Below, piece after piece: positions 27,247 to 35,413 of a stretch of 58,727 nucleotides of DNA. The notes under the pieces are model-generated. The model had not been told where the DNA came from, did not search any database, and saw nothing but the letters and a program-made list of their open reading frames with translations. A program made the position numbers and the translations under genes. The stretch spans positions 1 through 58,727 of the forward strand of contig JACYLN010000135.1 in the NCBI GenBank assembly GCA_015272515.1, in the 5' to 3' direction. How positions within the stretch are numbered: position 1 is the stretch's first letter; each line of letters starts with the position of its first letter. This DNA comes from Leptolyngbyaceae cyanobacterium C42_A2020_001 (GTDB lineage Bacteria; Cyanobacteriota; Cyanobacteriia; Leptolyngbyales; Leptolyngbyaceae).

Positions 27247-28608
27247 GTGTCTCAAAACTCACGCCAACTCGCTTTTTTAGCGCTTCGAGAAATCCAGCGA
27301 GGAGCCTTTGCTGACGTAGCATTAGACACTATTCTACGACAAACGACCCTACCTTCTCTAGATAAGCGGCTATTGACTGAACTAGTTTACGGCACCATCC
27401 GACGGCAACGCACACTTGATGTTTTGATTGATCAACTCGGTAAAAAGAAAAGTCAACAACAACCTCCTGATTTACGCTTAATTCTGCATCTGGGGCTTTA
27501 TCAGCTCCGCTATCTCACTCATATCCCTGCTTCTGCGGCAGTGAACACAACGGTTGAGCTGGCAAAATACAACGGTTTCACTGGACTCGCGGGCGTTGTC
27601 AATGGCATATTGCGCCAGTACCATCGCCTCACCTCTGCTTCAAACACGCCAGATCCGCTGTTACTACCTTCCTCATCGACTCAGCAATTGGGCATTCTCC
27701 ACAGCTATCCTGATTGGATAGTGGATGTTTGGCTTCAGCAATTTGGGCAGTCAGAAACCGAACAGCTTTGCCGCTGGATGAATCAATCTCCCTCAATCGA
27801 TTTGCGCGTGAATCGGCTGAGAACAACAGTGACAGAGGTAGAGGCTGCCATGCAGGCAGCCGGAATCAAGGTTGTGCGAGTTCCACCCCTGCCCGACGCT
27901 TTGCGACTGGTTGAACACGTGGGGCGGATTCAGGATTTGCCAGGATTTCAGGAAGGTTGGTGGATGGTACAAGACTGTAGCGCTCAGCTAGTCAGTCATC
28001 TATTAGATCCTCAACCGGGTGAAATCGTGATCGATGCCTGTGCCGCTCCTGGTGGAAAAACGACTCACATCGCTGAATTGATGAACGATACTGGGACAAT
28101 TTGGGCGTGTGATAAAACCCCTTCTCGGCTTAAAAAGCTCCAGCAAAACTGCGATCGCCTCCAACTCCACTCCATTCGCATCTACGTGGGCGACAGTCGC
28201 ACTTTGTCGCAATTTCATCAACAGGCAGACCGAGTTCTGGTTGATGCCCCATGTTCCGGTTTAGGTACCCTGCATCGTCATGCGGATGCTCGCTGGCGAC
28301 AAACCCCCAACAGCATCGCCGAACTCACTCCTTTGCAAACCGGGTTACTGGCGCAAGCTGCATCCTGGGTAAAACCGGGGGGAGTACTTGTCTATGCCAC
28401 CTGCACCCTTCATCCTGCCGAAAACGAACACGTGATTAGACAGTTCCTAGCCACTCATCCCGCCTGGAAACTGGTTGCTCCAGATGCTTCATCTGTGGCG
28501 ATCGCGTTTACCACTGCCGATGGTTGGGTCAAAGTTTTGCCCCATCAGCATTCAATGGATGGCTTCTTCATGGCACGGTTGGAGCAGCAAGATTTGCTCA
28601 AACCCTAA
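27247..28608 (+). CDS. rsmB: 16S rRNA (cytosine(967)-C(5))-methyltransferase
   Basis: A 453-residue SAM-dependent RNA methyltransferase. Residues about 5-135 form a NusB-like RNA-binding domain (LALREIQRGAFADVALDTIL, then LLTELVYGTIRRQRTLDVLI). The catalytic domain shows DACAAPGGKTTHIAELM (SAM site near 259), DAPCSGLGTLHRHAD with the motif IV cysteine near 334, and YATCTLHPAENE with the second cysteine near 380. The start is GTG. It lies 44 bases after ppk1 and may be cotranscribed with it. Confidence 0.95.
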   Translation: MSQNSRQLAFLALREIQRGAFADVALDTILRQTTLPSLDKRLLTELVYGTIRRQRTLDVLIDQLGKKKSQQQPPDLRLILHLGLYQLRYLTHIPASAAVNTTVELAKYNGFTGLAGVVNGILRQYHRLTSASNTPDPLLLPSSSTQQLGILHSYPDWIVDVWLQQFGQSETEQLCRWMNQSPSIDLRVNRLRTTVTEVEAAMQAAGIKVVRVPPLPDALRLVEHVGRIQDLPGFQEGWWMVQDCSAQLVSHLLDPQPGEIVIDACAAPGGKTTHIAELMNDTGTIWACDKTPSRLKKLQQNCDRLQLHSIRIYVGDSRTLSQFHQQADRVLVDAPCSGLGTLHRHADARWRQTPNSIAELTPLQTGLLAQAASWVKPGGVLVYATCTLHPAENEHVIRQFLATHPAWKLVAPDASSVAIAFTTADGWVKVLPHQHSMDGFFMARLEQQDLLKP

Positions 28609-28690
28609 AACTTGTAGCAATTTTTGTTCACTTTCGCTCGTCTGCCCTATGGTAACGGTAGCAACTCGATGAGATAGAGGGAGTATCACG

Positions 28691-29107
28691 ATGACTACTA
28701 CCAGTTCAGACACAAAAACTCTGGTAAAAATCTTGATTGGCACCGCCTGGATCGATGGCAAGATTCAGCCTGAAGAGCGCGAATATTTGCACCGTATCGC
28801 CCAAGAGAAAGGAGTTGCCGATGAACCAGAGATTCAGCCACTCTTGTACGAATTTAGACCCGTATCTCCAGAAGAATGTTACGGATGGGTGAAGCAGTAT
28901 TTGGGCGATCGCCCATCTTCAGAATCGTGCCAACAGTTGCTAGAAGCCATTAGTGGTCTGATTTATAGCGACGGAACAGTTGCTACTGAGGAAGCGAAAC
29001 TGCTGACAGAGTTGCAAACGCTAGAATCAAGCAGCGACAATAACAGCAACTCGGTGATTAAGGCGATTCGCAACCTTTATCAACGGTGGATTGCCAAACT
29101 AGAGTAA
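28691..29107 (+). CDS. TerB-like tellurite-resistance-domain protein
   Basis: A 138-residue helical protein of the TerB type, seen in VLVKILIGTAW-like helix, WIDGKIQPEEREYLHRIAQE and a matching C-terminal half with SGLIYSDGTVATEEAKLLTE. The repeated acidic D-G-x-x/E-E pattern is the family's metal-binding signature. TerB-like proteins occur widely in cyanobacteria and are linked to membrane stress and metal response; a specific role is unknown. GAGGGAG precedes the ATG. It converges on psb35, with a 12-bp inverted repeat between. Confidence 0.75.
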   Translation: MTTTSSDTKTLVKILIGTAWIDGKIQPEEREYLHRIAQEKGVADEPEIQPLLYEFRPVSPEECYGWVKQYLGDRPSSESCQQLLEAISGLIYSDGTVATEEAKLLTELQTLESSSDNNSNSVIKAIRNLYQRWIAKLE

Positions 29108-29165
29108 GCCAAATCAGGGGCTGGTCGCACCTTTTATGCTTCAGTTCCCTATACCTGATTTGGCT
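29107..29165. repeat. 12-bp perfect inverted repeat between convergent genes
   Basis: AGCCAAATCAGG (29107-29118) and CCTGATTTGGCT (29154-29165) pair perfectly, with a 35-base spacer. There is no T run. It begins at the terB stop codon and may end transcripts or stabilise the 3' end. Confidence 0.5.
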
Positions 29166-29186
29166 ACATACTAACCGAACAAATTA

Positions 29187-29208
29187 CCTGGAATGTTTAC
29201 ACTCCAGG
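29187..29208 (-). terminator. Hairpin overlapping the psb35 stop codon
   Basis: Read on the minus strand, CCTGGA and TCCAGG (29203-29208 with 29187-29192) pair around a 10-base loop that contains the TAA stop of psb35, followed by TAATTTGTT. A terminator overlapping a stop codon is plausible. Confidence 0.45.
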
Positions 29209-29412
29209 ATTTTCGGAGTCTTTAACCTCTGGAACAATATCAGGACGTGCCTTATCTTCCCAACCAACCGGGCGCTTGGAGTTGTACCAGGCGATCGAGC
29301 CAATGGTCACAGCCGCAACAAACCCAATCACATATACTGCAGTAAACCAGGTGGGGAACTGTCCGCCTTGTTTTGCAGGAACTTCCATTAACAGGGTCAC
29401 TAGTAAATCCAT
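29197..29412 (-). CDS. psb35: Psb35-like photosystem II assembly protein
   Basis: A 71-residue one-helix thylakoid protein. It has a short N-terminus, FPTWFTAVYVIGFVAAVTIG as the membrane helix (about 19-40), then the conserved AWYNSKRPVGWEDKARPDIV stretch. This pattern matches Psb35 (Ssl2148 in Synechocystis), which stabilises the CP47 assembly module and its associated high-light-inducible proteins. It lies on the same strand as, and 322 bases downstream of, the hli gene at 29735-29905. The call is from a remembered sequence pattern and is not certain. Confidence 0.65.
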   Translation of the reverse strand: MDLLVTLLMEVPAKQGGQFPTWFTAVYVIGFVAAVTIGSIAWYNSKRPVGWEDKARPDIVPEVKDSENPGV

Positions 29413-29734
29413 ATAAACACTCCTTTCTGTCTAAAACCTTTGTTGAATCCTTAATACATTACAAACCTGAAGTTTATCAATCCATCCCCTTTGAGTCTGA
29501 GGCTTTACTCTACCTGTAGAAAGATAACTAGCTCAGGTTCCTGTTAAACTGCAGCCACAAAAGAGAGGGGATGCTGCTTTCACATCCCCACTTCGTGTTT
29601 AAGGTAACAATTCAAACCCATAATTCAGAGTCAGGGAGAGCGGAGCCAGTTCAATTAGCGGAGCCAGTTCAATTAAAGGAGCGCTCCCATATTCACCCTG
29701 CTCTTACACCTGCATCAAACAAACAAGCGCAGAA
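29413..29734. repeat. Intergenic region with hli terminator and an 18-bp tandem repeat
   Basis: GGGGATG/CATCCCC (29567-29573 and 29583-29589) forms a hairpin that, on the minus strand, is followed by CTCTCTTTTGTG, a likely terminator for hli. Two exact tandem copies of an 18-base unit beginning GCGGAGCCAG lie at 29640-29657 and 29658-29675. An open frame on the plus strand crosses this region but is unlikely to be a gene because it covers the hli gene. Confidence 0.5.
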
Positions 29735-29905
29735 TCAACCTAAACCCAACCAGGACAATAATCCTTGCCCAGTCGCATATTCGATCGCGAGTGCCAAAGC
29801 AAAACCAATCATGGCAGCTCGACCATTCAAACGCTCTGCATACTCATTAAACCCAAATTTGGGATCAGAAACCTTTGGTGAAACCGTGGGTTGTTGTTGA
29901 GTCAT
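29735..29905 (-). CDS. hli: High-light-inducible protein (one-helix CAB-like)
   Basis: A 56-residue gene missed by length filters. The translated core FNEYAERLNGRAAMIGFALA followed by LAIEYATGQGLLSWLGL is the chlorophyll a/b-binding motif of cyanobacterial HLIPs (ERxNGRxAMxGF). These proteins bind chlorophyll and carotenoid, quench excess energy and protect photosystem II assembly. The ATG is at 29903-29905 with GAGG upstream. A hairpin terminator follows at 29567-29589. A light-response-like element lies about 70 bases upstream. It is coupled by position to psb35, a known partner of such proteins. Confidence 0.93.
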   Translation of the reverse strand: MTQQQPTVSPKVSDPKFGFNEYAERLNGRAAMIGFALALAIEYATGQGLLSWLGLG

Positions 29906-30353
29906 GTCCTAATACCTCACTAAAAGTGGCTCACGACTTGGAGAAAATGCAACAGAACTAGCGATCGCTGTCCGTTACATTTCTTAACCTTATTCTATTC
30001 TAAAAACAATCGCGGTACATCAATACAAAAGCAAATTTTGTTGCCAAGTTTCCCAAGTCATGATCTTCGACTCAGCATTGTGTCAGCCAAATCTCGGTAA
30101 ACCGTCTCTTGCAGTACGGGCATCTCAACCATAATTCCCTCTTGTGGTAGCCCTCAAGCAGCTTGGAAGACGGTAGATTAATAAAGGAAAGGAATTTATA
30201 ACTCTTAACAAGGAGTTACAGTTTCTTAGAAAAACGGGTTTAACCTGTAATCTAATCCCTACCCAGTGCATCCAAATCGGGTGCCAAGCGGTAGACGATG
30301 GGCTTCTTTCAAGCTCATCAACTCGATTTGACACGTTTGGTAGGCACTGTCTT
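29906..30353. other. Divergent intergenic region between hli and the DUF1517 gene
   Basis: Besides the HLR1-like element it contains TAACTC/GAGTTA (about 30197-30218), a 6-bp hairpin. A GTA-rich stretch before 30354 may include the DUF1517 promoter. No gene is evident; open frames here lack family features. Confidence 0.35.
29974..29991 (+). promoter_or_regulatory. HLR1-like element upstream of hli
   Basis: GTTACATT (29974-29981), two bases, then TTAACCTT (29984-29991). The first half matches the HLR1 half-site (G/T)TTACA(A/T)(A/T) exactly; the second matches 6 of 8. HLR1 is the binding site of the regulator RpaB at high-light genes of cyanobacteria. It is on the strand opposite to the gene. 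Confidence 0.45.
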
Positions 30354-31325
30354 ATGTATAAAAAGTTGATCTCCCACATCAAACCATTGCTCAAGTCGTT
30401 GGCTGTCATAGCGCTGGTAATAGCTGTTACATTTGGTCATGCCAATGACGCGTGGGCAGCCACGGGGGGCGGTCGCATTGGGGGCGGTTCTTTCCGTGCA
30501 CCAATCCCTAGCCGCACTTATTCTGCACCACGCACCTATGCTCCTCCTGGAGGTGGTTACTATCCGGGTGGTGGCATTGGCTTTCCCTTTGTATTTCCCA
30601 CGTTTTGGGTTTGGGGCGGTGGGGGTAGTTTATTTACCATCCTGATTTTCTTTGCGGTTGCAAGCTTTTTGGTATCAAGTTTCCGGCGCGCCCGCGAAGG
30701 TGGCGACTTGGGCTACGATTCTGCTGTTAACCCAACCATTAGTATTGCTCGGTTGCAAGTTGGGCTGTTGTCGGATGCTCGTGAATTACAAGCGGACCTG
30801 AATAAGATTGCAATGTCGGCAGACACGAGTTCATCTACTGGGTTAGCTCAGGTACTTCAAGAAACAACGTTAGCGCTGTTACGCCACCCCGAATACTGGA
30901 CTCATGCTAGTTCTACAGCTCAACAAGCCCGCTTAGCCGGAGCTGAAGCAGAATTTAATCGTCTGCTTTTAACGGAGCGTAGCAAGTTTAGTCGAGAAAC
31001 TCTCTCTAATGTCAATAATCAGCTCAGACAAGCACCGATTGATGCAGTACTGGTTGGGAATGATGAGGGAGGGTCGCTAACCACTCAGCCTCTCAATGAT
31101 CCAGGCGAGTACATTGTGGTTACGCTGCTGGCGGGTGTTCAAGGCGAATTAAAGCTGCCTACCATCAACAGCACTGAGGAGCTTCGTCAGGCACTAGGGA
31201 TTTTGGGAGGTGTTTCCAGCGATCGCTTATTGGCACTTGAAGTTCTCTGGACTCCTCAAGCCGAAGGAGATGTTCTCACCCGAGACGATCTGATTGTTGA
31301 GTATCCAAATCTCAAAATGGTTTAA
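30354..31325 (+). CDS. DUF1517 family membrane protein
   Basis: A 323-residue protein conserved in cyanobacteria and plastids. A signal peptide or N-terminal anchor (about 12-35, ending NDAWAAT) precedes a Gly/Pro/Tyr-rich segment (APIPSRTYSAPRTYAPPGGG), then a membrane helix (about 95-113: LFTILIFFAVASFLVSSF), and a cytosolic or lumenal C-terminal domain (about 130-323) with ISIARLQVGLLSDARELQAD and the closing TPQAEGDVLTRDDLIVEYPN. A plant member of this family (FLAP1) affects photosynthetic acclimation to fluctuating light. Its place beside hli and psb35 fits a light-stress role, though its activity is unknown. Confidence 0.8.
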   Translation: MYKKLISHIKPLLKSLAVIALVIAVTFGHANDAWAATGGGRIGGGSFRAPIPSRTYSAPRTYAPPGGGYYPGGGIGFPFVFPTFWVWGGGGSLFTILIFFAVASFLVSSFRRAREGGDLGYDSAVNPTISIARLQVGLLSDARELQADLNKIAMSADTSSSTGLAQVLQETTLALLRHPEYWTHASSTAQQARLAGAEAEFNRLLLTERSKFSRETLSNVNNQLRQAPIDAVLVGNDEGGSLTTQPLNDPGEYIVVTLLAGVQGELKLPTINSTEELRQALGILGGVSSDRLLALEVLWTPQAEGDVLTRDDLIVEYPNLKMV

Positions 31326-31351
31326 CCATTGCTTTAATCTTAGGAACTTCA

Positions 31352-31382
31352 GGGAGGCAGTCATGCCTCCCTTTTGCGTTTC
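31352..31382 (+). terminator. Rho-independent terminator
   Basis: GGGAGGCA (31352-31359), loop GTCA, TGCCTCCC (31364-31371), then TTTTGCGTTTCTT. It ends the DUF1517 transcript 26 bases after its stop codon. Confidence 0.85.
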
Positions 31383-31498
31383 TTGATGTAACCTTCACAC
31401 ACTAAAACAATCCCTAAATCTGAATTCCCAAGTTCTTGTGCTGTACTAAAAAGCGGGGGAACACTATTGATAAGCCGTTAAGTTTGGGGAGGTGACCC

Positions 31499-32500
31499 TT
31501 GAGCCAGATTGGAGTCATTGCGATTGGGCGTAATGAAGGTGAGCGTCTACGCGATTGTTTGGAATCAGTGGTTGAAAAAGTTGCTCAAGTCGTTTACGTG
31601 GACTCTGGTTCGACTGATGGCAGCGTGCAACTAGCGCGATCGCTCAATGTAGAGGTCGTCGAACTCGACTTATCGATTCCATTTACCGCCGCTCGTGCCC
31701 GTAATGCTGGATTTGAACGTTTGATAGAACTCAATCCAGACCTGAAATACGTGCAATTCGTTGATGGAGACTGCGAAGTCGTTGATGGTTGGCTAGAACG
31801 CGCCCAGCAAGAACTCCACACTCATCCAGAAACGGTTGTAGTGTGTGGACGACGCAGAGAACGGTTTCCTGAAGCCACAGTTTATAACCGCCTTTGTGAC
31901 ATTGAGTGGAATACCCCCATTGGCGAAACCAAAGCCTGCGGCGGAGATGCCATGATGCGTGTGGCGGCGCTGCAAGCTGTAGGTGGGTATAACCCCACAT
32001 TAATTGCGGGTGAAGAACCTGAACTGTGTATGCGGCTCAGACAAAATGGCGGCAAAATCTTTCGTCTTGATGCTGAAATGACATTGCATGATGCTCAAAT
32101 GACTCGATTTAGCCAGTGGTGGAAACGTTCAGTTCGAGCAGGATATGCTTACAGCGAAGGATCCTGGTTACATGGTGCCCCACCAGAACGCCATTGGGTC
32201 AAAGAAACTCGTAGCATTCGCTTATGGGGTTTGATTATTCCATCTATTGCTCTATTAGCCGCAATCCCAACGAAGGGATTGAGCCTTCTATTGCTCGCTG
32301 GCTATCCCTTGATGGCATACCGCATTTATCAATATGCTCGTCGCTCTGGGCTTAACCCCCAAGATGCAAGGTTGTTTGGTGCGGCGTGTATGGTGGCAAA
32401 ATTCCCGCAAGCTCAAGGTCAACTCAGGTTTTACTGGGGCAAGGTGTTTAAGCAACCCTCTAAATTGATCGAGTACAACACACCTTCACCAGCACATTAG
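31499..32500 (+). CDS. Family 2 glycosyltransferase
   Basis: A 333-residue membrane-associated glycosyltransferase. The GT-A N-terminal domain shows IGVIAIGRNEGERLRDCLES, VVYVDSGSTDGS, and the DGDCE motif near residue 82 where the metal-binding DXD lies. A hydrophobic pair of helices (about 240-280: WGLIIPSIALLAAIPTKGLS) is near the C-terminus. The start is TTG, supported by a strong GGGGAGGTGA upstream. It opens the 31.5-45 kb polysaccharide region and probably adds sugars to a lipid-linked intermediate. Confidence 0.85.
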   Translation: MSQIGVIAIGRNEGERLRDCLESVVEKVAQVVYVDSGSTDGSVQLARSLNVEVVELDLSIPFTAARARNAGFERLIELNPDLKYVQFVDGDCEVVDGWLERAQQELHTHPETVVVCGRRRERFPEATVYNRLCDIEWNTPIGETKACGGDAMMRVAALQAVGGYNPTLIAGEEPELCMRLRQNGGKIFRLDAEMTLHDAQMTRFSQWWKRSVRAGYAYSEGSWLHGAPPERHWVKETRSIRLWGLIIPSIALLAAIPTKGLSLLLLAGYPLMAYRIYQYARRSGLNPQDARLFGAACMVAKFPQAQGQLRFYWGKVFKQPSKLIEYNTPSPAH

Positions 32501-32940
32501 TAATATTAATGTGTCAAATTTCTACTGGTTCTACTGCTTTTTAGTGGAACTGGCTAATAAACTACGCATGTTGACTGGAAAAGCAACTAGTAGCATAACA
32601 GCTCAGTGTTATTCCCGTTATGTAGTAATTTCCGAAGTTATTTTTGCTGCTAAATGTTTATCAGCAACCGCCATTTCAATGATTTTTGAATGAAGTGTTT
32701 CAGATGTTTTACAGAAGTGCTTAAAATCAGGACGAAGCGTTTAATACCTGCGACTTCGGTGATTACTAACATTGCTTTTGTATCGTTAAGCTACGCTTGC
32801 TTCTCTGAAAAAAGCTTAGGTGTTGATGTTTTATCACTTTAACTTATCGTTCAAATGTTCACGTTTTGTTGCTGCAACAGATGAGCTTTAGTTAAGCCAG
32901 ATGGGCATCCTTAGTAAAAGGCAAATATAACTTCTAGCCC
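32501..32940. other. Intergenic region
   Basis: GTTCTACT (32528-32535) and AGTGGAAC (32543-32550) form an 8-bp hairpin with one G-U pair and a T-rich loop, perhaps ending the GT2 transcript. The rest is AT-rich with no gene. Confidence 0.35.
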
Positions 32941-34605
32941 ATGCATTCATGGGGAAATTTAGGTGAAATGGCTAATTATTCCTTAGGGTCGATTTTGTTG
33001 CGCGAGGGCTTGATTACCGAAAGTCAGCTAGATCTCGCCTTGGAAAAGCAGTCGCAACAGGTCGAAACCGCAGGCTGGCAGCTACTTGGAGATATTCTTG
33101 TAGAGTTGGGTGCAATTACTAGAACGGAACTACAAGGTGCCTTAGATAGGCAAGCCAAGCTGTATGACCTTGAGTTTTTTAACGCAGCACCCCATCCTTC
33201 TACAACAAGTTTGAGAAAACGCCTCATTGATATTGCTGGGGCGATCGCTGGGTTAATCATCACCGCCGTCTTACTGCCCATTGTTGCGATCGCGATCTAT
33301 TTAAATTCACCTGGTCCCATTTTTACCGCCCAACCACGGGTTGGTTTGCGTGGCAAACATTTTTTGCTTTGGCGTTTTCGCACAACGACTCCTAATGCTG
33401 AAGCGTTGAGATTACAAGTTGCTCGCCAGAAGGGTTACAAGCTTTTCAACCCGTTGGATGAACCTGGTATCACATTTGTTGGTAAGATTTTGCGTCGTCT
33501 CTATCTGGATGAGCTTCCTCAATTTTTCAACGTTTTGCTGGGAGATATGAGTTTGGTTGGAACACGTCCCCCTACATTAGATGAAGTCAACCTTTACTCC
33601 ACTAGTGATTGGCAACGATTAGTTGTGAAACCTGGGATTACAGGACTTTGGCAAATTAGCCATCGCAAGTATCGGATGAGTTTTGAGGAGGTTTTGAAAA
33701 TTGACTTTTCCTACATTGATGGGTGGAGACAGCAGTTAGATTTTAAGATTCTGGTTAAAACGATCCTATATGTATTGTCGAGTCCGATACGCGCCCTGCA
33801 CCCGCGATCGCTGTCCCCCTTTTACAACGATTCTGTAAATATTCTGAACGTTTCGTTTGACAATATTTCCGCCATGGAGTTGTTAGAAAAACTTCAGCGG
33901 GGAGTTGTTTTTACTCCAAATGTTGACCATTTAATGAAATTGCAGAAAGATCCTGAATTCTTCAAGACTTATCTCAATGCAGATTACCGAGTTTGTGACA
34001 GCCAAATTTTGATCTATGCTGCTCGCTTTCTGGGCACCCCTTTGAAAGAAAAGATTTCTGGTTCTGACTTTTTCCCTACTTTTTGCCGATTTCATCGCAA
34101 TAATGAAGAAACAACGATTTTTCTTCTAGGTGGCGCGGAGGGAGTGGCCGACCGTGCAAAAGCCAAGATCAACAGCAAAATTGGTCGAGAAATTGTGATA
34201 GGTTCTCACTCTCCTTCCTTTGGCTTTGAGAAGAATGAGCAAGAATGCCAGGACATTATTGAAATGGTGAACCAATCTCGTGCAACTGTGCTGGCAGTTG
34301 GTGTAGGAGCACCTAAGCAGGAGAAATGGATCGACAAATATAAGCACCAGTTTACTCATGTCAAAATCTTTTTGGCAGTTGGTGCCACGATCGATTTTGA
34401 AGCGGGAACCGTTAAACGGGCACCTGTTTGGATGAGCAAACTGGGAATTGAATGGCTTTACCGCATTTATGCCGATCCAAAGCGGCTTTGGAAGCGATAT
34501 TTGGTGGAAGATCTTCCTTTCTTCTGGCTGCTCTTAAAGCAGAAAATAGGTAAATATACTCCGCCATCGTTTGGCACCTCAGGAAGTTTTTCAATTCATA
34601 AGTAG
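32941..34605 (+). CDS. MshEN-like / bacterial sugar transferase / WecG-TagA fusion
   Basis: A 554-residue three-part protein. Residues about 13-72 contain two tandem motifs, LGSILLREGLITESQLDLAL and LGDILVELGAITRTELQGAL, matching the paired helical repeats of MshEN/GspE-N domains; the leading Arg usual for c-di-GMP binding is Ser and Leu. Residues about 93-283 are a membrane sugar-1-phosphate transferase with a re-entrant helix (AGLIITAVLLPIVAIAIYL) and the catalytic Asp-Glu pair at 190-191 in YLDELPQFFNVLLGDMSLVG. Residues about 298-535 are a WecG/TagA/CpsF (GT26) glycosyltransferase with FTPNVDHLMKL, GSDFF and GVGAPKQEKWI. It would start a glycan on undecaprenyl phosphate and add the second sugar. 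An alternative ATG lies at 32968. Confidence 0.88.
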   Translation: MHSWGNLGEMANYSLGSILLREGLITESQLDLALEKQSQQVETAGWQLLGDILVELGAITRTELQGALDRQAKLYDLEFFNAAPHPSTTSLRKRLIDIAGAIAGLIITAVLLPIVAIAIYLNSPGPIFTAQPRVGLRGKHFLLWRFRTTTPNAEALRLQVARQKGYKLFNPLDEPGITFVGKILRRLYLDELPQFFNVLLGDMSLVGTRPPTLDEVNLYSTSDWQRLVVKPGITGLWQISHRKYRMSFEEVLKIDFSYIDGWRQQLDFKILVKTILYVLSSPIRALHPRSLSPFYNDSVNILNVSFDNISAMELLEKLQRGVVFTPNVDHLMKLQKDPEFFKTYLNADYRVCDSQILIYAARFLGTPLKEKISGSDFFPTFCRFHRNNEETTIFLLGGAEGVADRAKAKINSKIGREIVIGSHSPSFGFEKNEQECQDIIEMVNQSRATVLAVGVGAPKQEKWIDKYKHQFTHVKIFLAVGATIDFEAGTVKRAPVWMSKLGIEWLYRIYADPKRLWKRYLVEDLPFFWLLLKQKIGKYTPPSFGTSGSFSIHK

Positions 34606-34674
34606 TTCATCGTTTCTTGAGTAACCCTACCTGGTGCCAAACTTGCGTCATCGGGTGGGGTTTGCAGCAAGAGG

Positions 34675-35130
34675 CTACTGCTGGCTCAATTTCGTTGCTT
34701 GCTCAAAACTATAATAAGCTCGTTTGTATTGCCCTAATCGCTGTAAAGCAACTCCTCGAAATAGCCATGCTTCGTGGTCGTTGGGGTTTATCTTAAGCGC
34801 GCGATCGCAACTCTCCAACGCTTCCTGGCTCTTTTCTAGATAAAGCAACACAACTCCCCGAAAGATCCAAGTAGAAGAGTCATTCGGTTGCAATTCTAAT
34901 GCCCGATCAAAACTGAAAAGCGCTTCCTGATAACGCTTCAAGTTTGCCAATGCATCACCTCGGTGATACCAAATTGTTGCTTCATTGGGGCTGAGGCGGA
35001 TTGCGTGCTCATAAGCGGTCAACGCACGATTGTAAAATCCATCCTCTGCCCAGTTCAGCCCCTTCTCCAACCATACTTTGGCATTTTTCGAGTCAAGTTG
35101 TGTAGAAGCTTTTGCGGCACGTGAGTGCAT
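34675..35130 (-). CDS. TPR-repeat protein
   Basis: A 151-residue protein made of about four tetratricopeptide repeats, each of 34 residues, for example WYHRGDALANLKRYQEALFS and WLFRGVALQRLGQYKRAYYS. There is no other domain and no signal peptide, so it is likely a scaffold for protein contacts. It is transcribed opposite to the glycosyltransferase gene that ends 69 bases away. Its partners cannot be read from sequence. Confidence 0.85.
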   Translation of the reverse strand: MHSRAAKASTQLDSKNAKVWLEKGLNWAEDGFYNRALTAYEHAIRLSPNEATIWYHRGDALANLKRYQEALFSFDRALELQPNDSSTWIFRGVVLLYLEKSQEALESCDRALKINPNDHEAWLFRGVALQRLGQYKRAYYSFEQATKLSQQ

Positions 35131-35413
35131 ATCAATGTCCTATTAGTTTGGCGTTAACCACTCGCTCACGACAGTGTTATCGACAACATCAAGGCTAATA
35201 TCAACTGGTAGAGCCACCTTAAAGAGATTTTACACACGCGATGAGTAAAACATCGCTCAAAACACCGCCATACTACGTCATAATTTGCTAGCTGATTTTA
35301 GCAGTATGCTCAATCCCTGACGATAAAATTGTAAACTTACGTCAAATTAACGCTGTTATGCCGGGTCATAAGGCTTGTGAAGCGGTCAAAACATGGAGAA
35401 TTGGACGGTAAAC

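Noticed and set aside
29571-29900. 109-aa open frame on the plus strand
   Set aside because: It covers the hli gene on the opposite strand, which has a clear family motif, and contains the tandem repeat and terminator.
30125-30409. 94-aa open frame on the minus strand
   Set aside because: It runs through the DUF1517 promoter and start and has no motif.
32511-32693. 60-aa open frame after the GT2 gene
   Set aside because: AT-rich, no ribosome binding site, Cys- and Phe-rich composition unlike real proteins.
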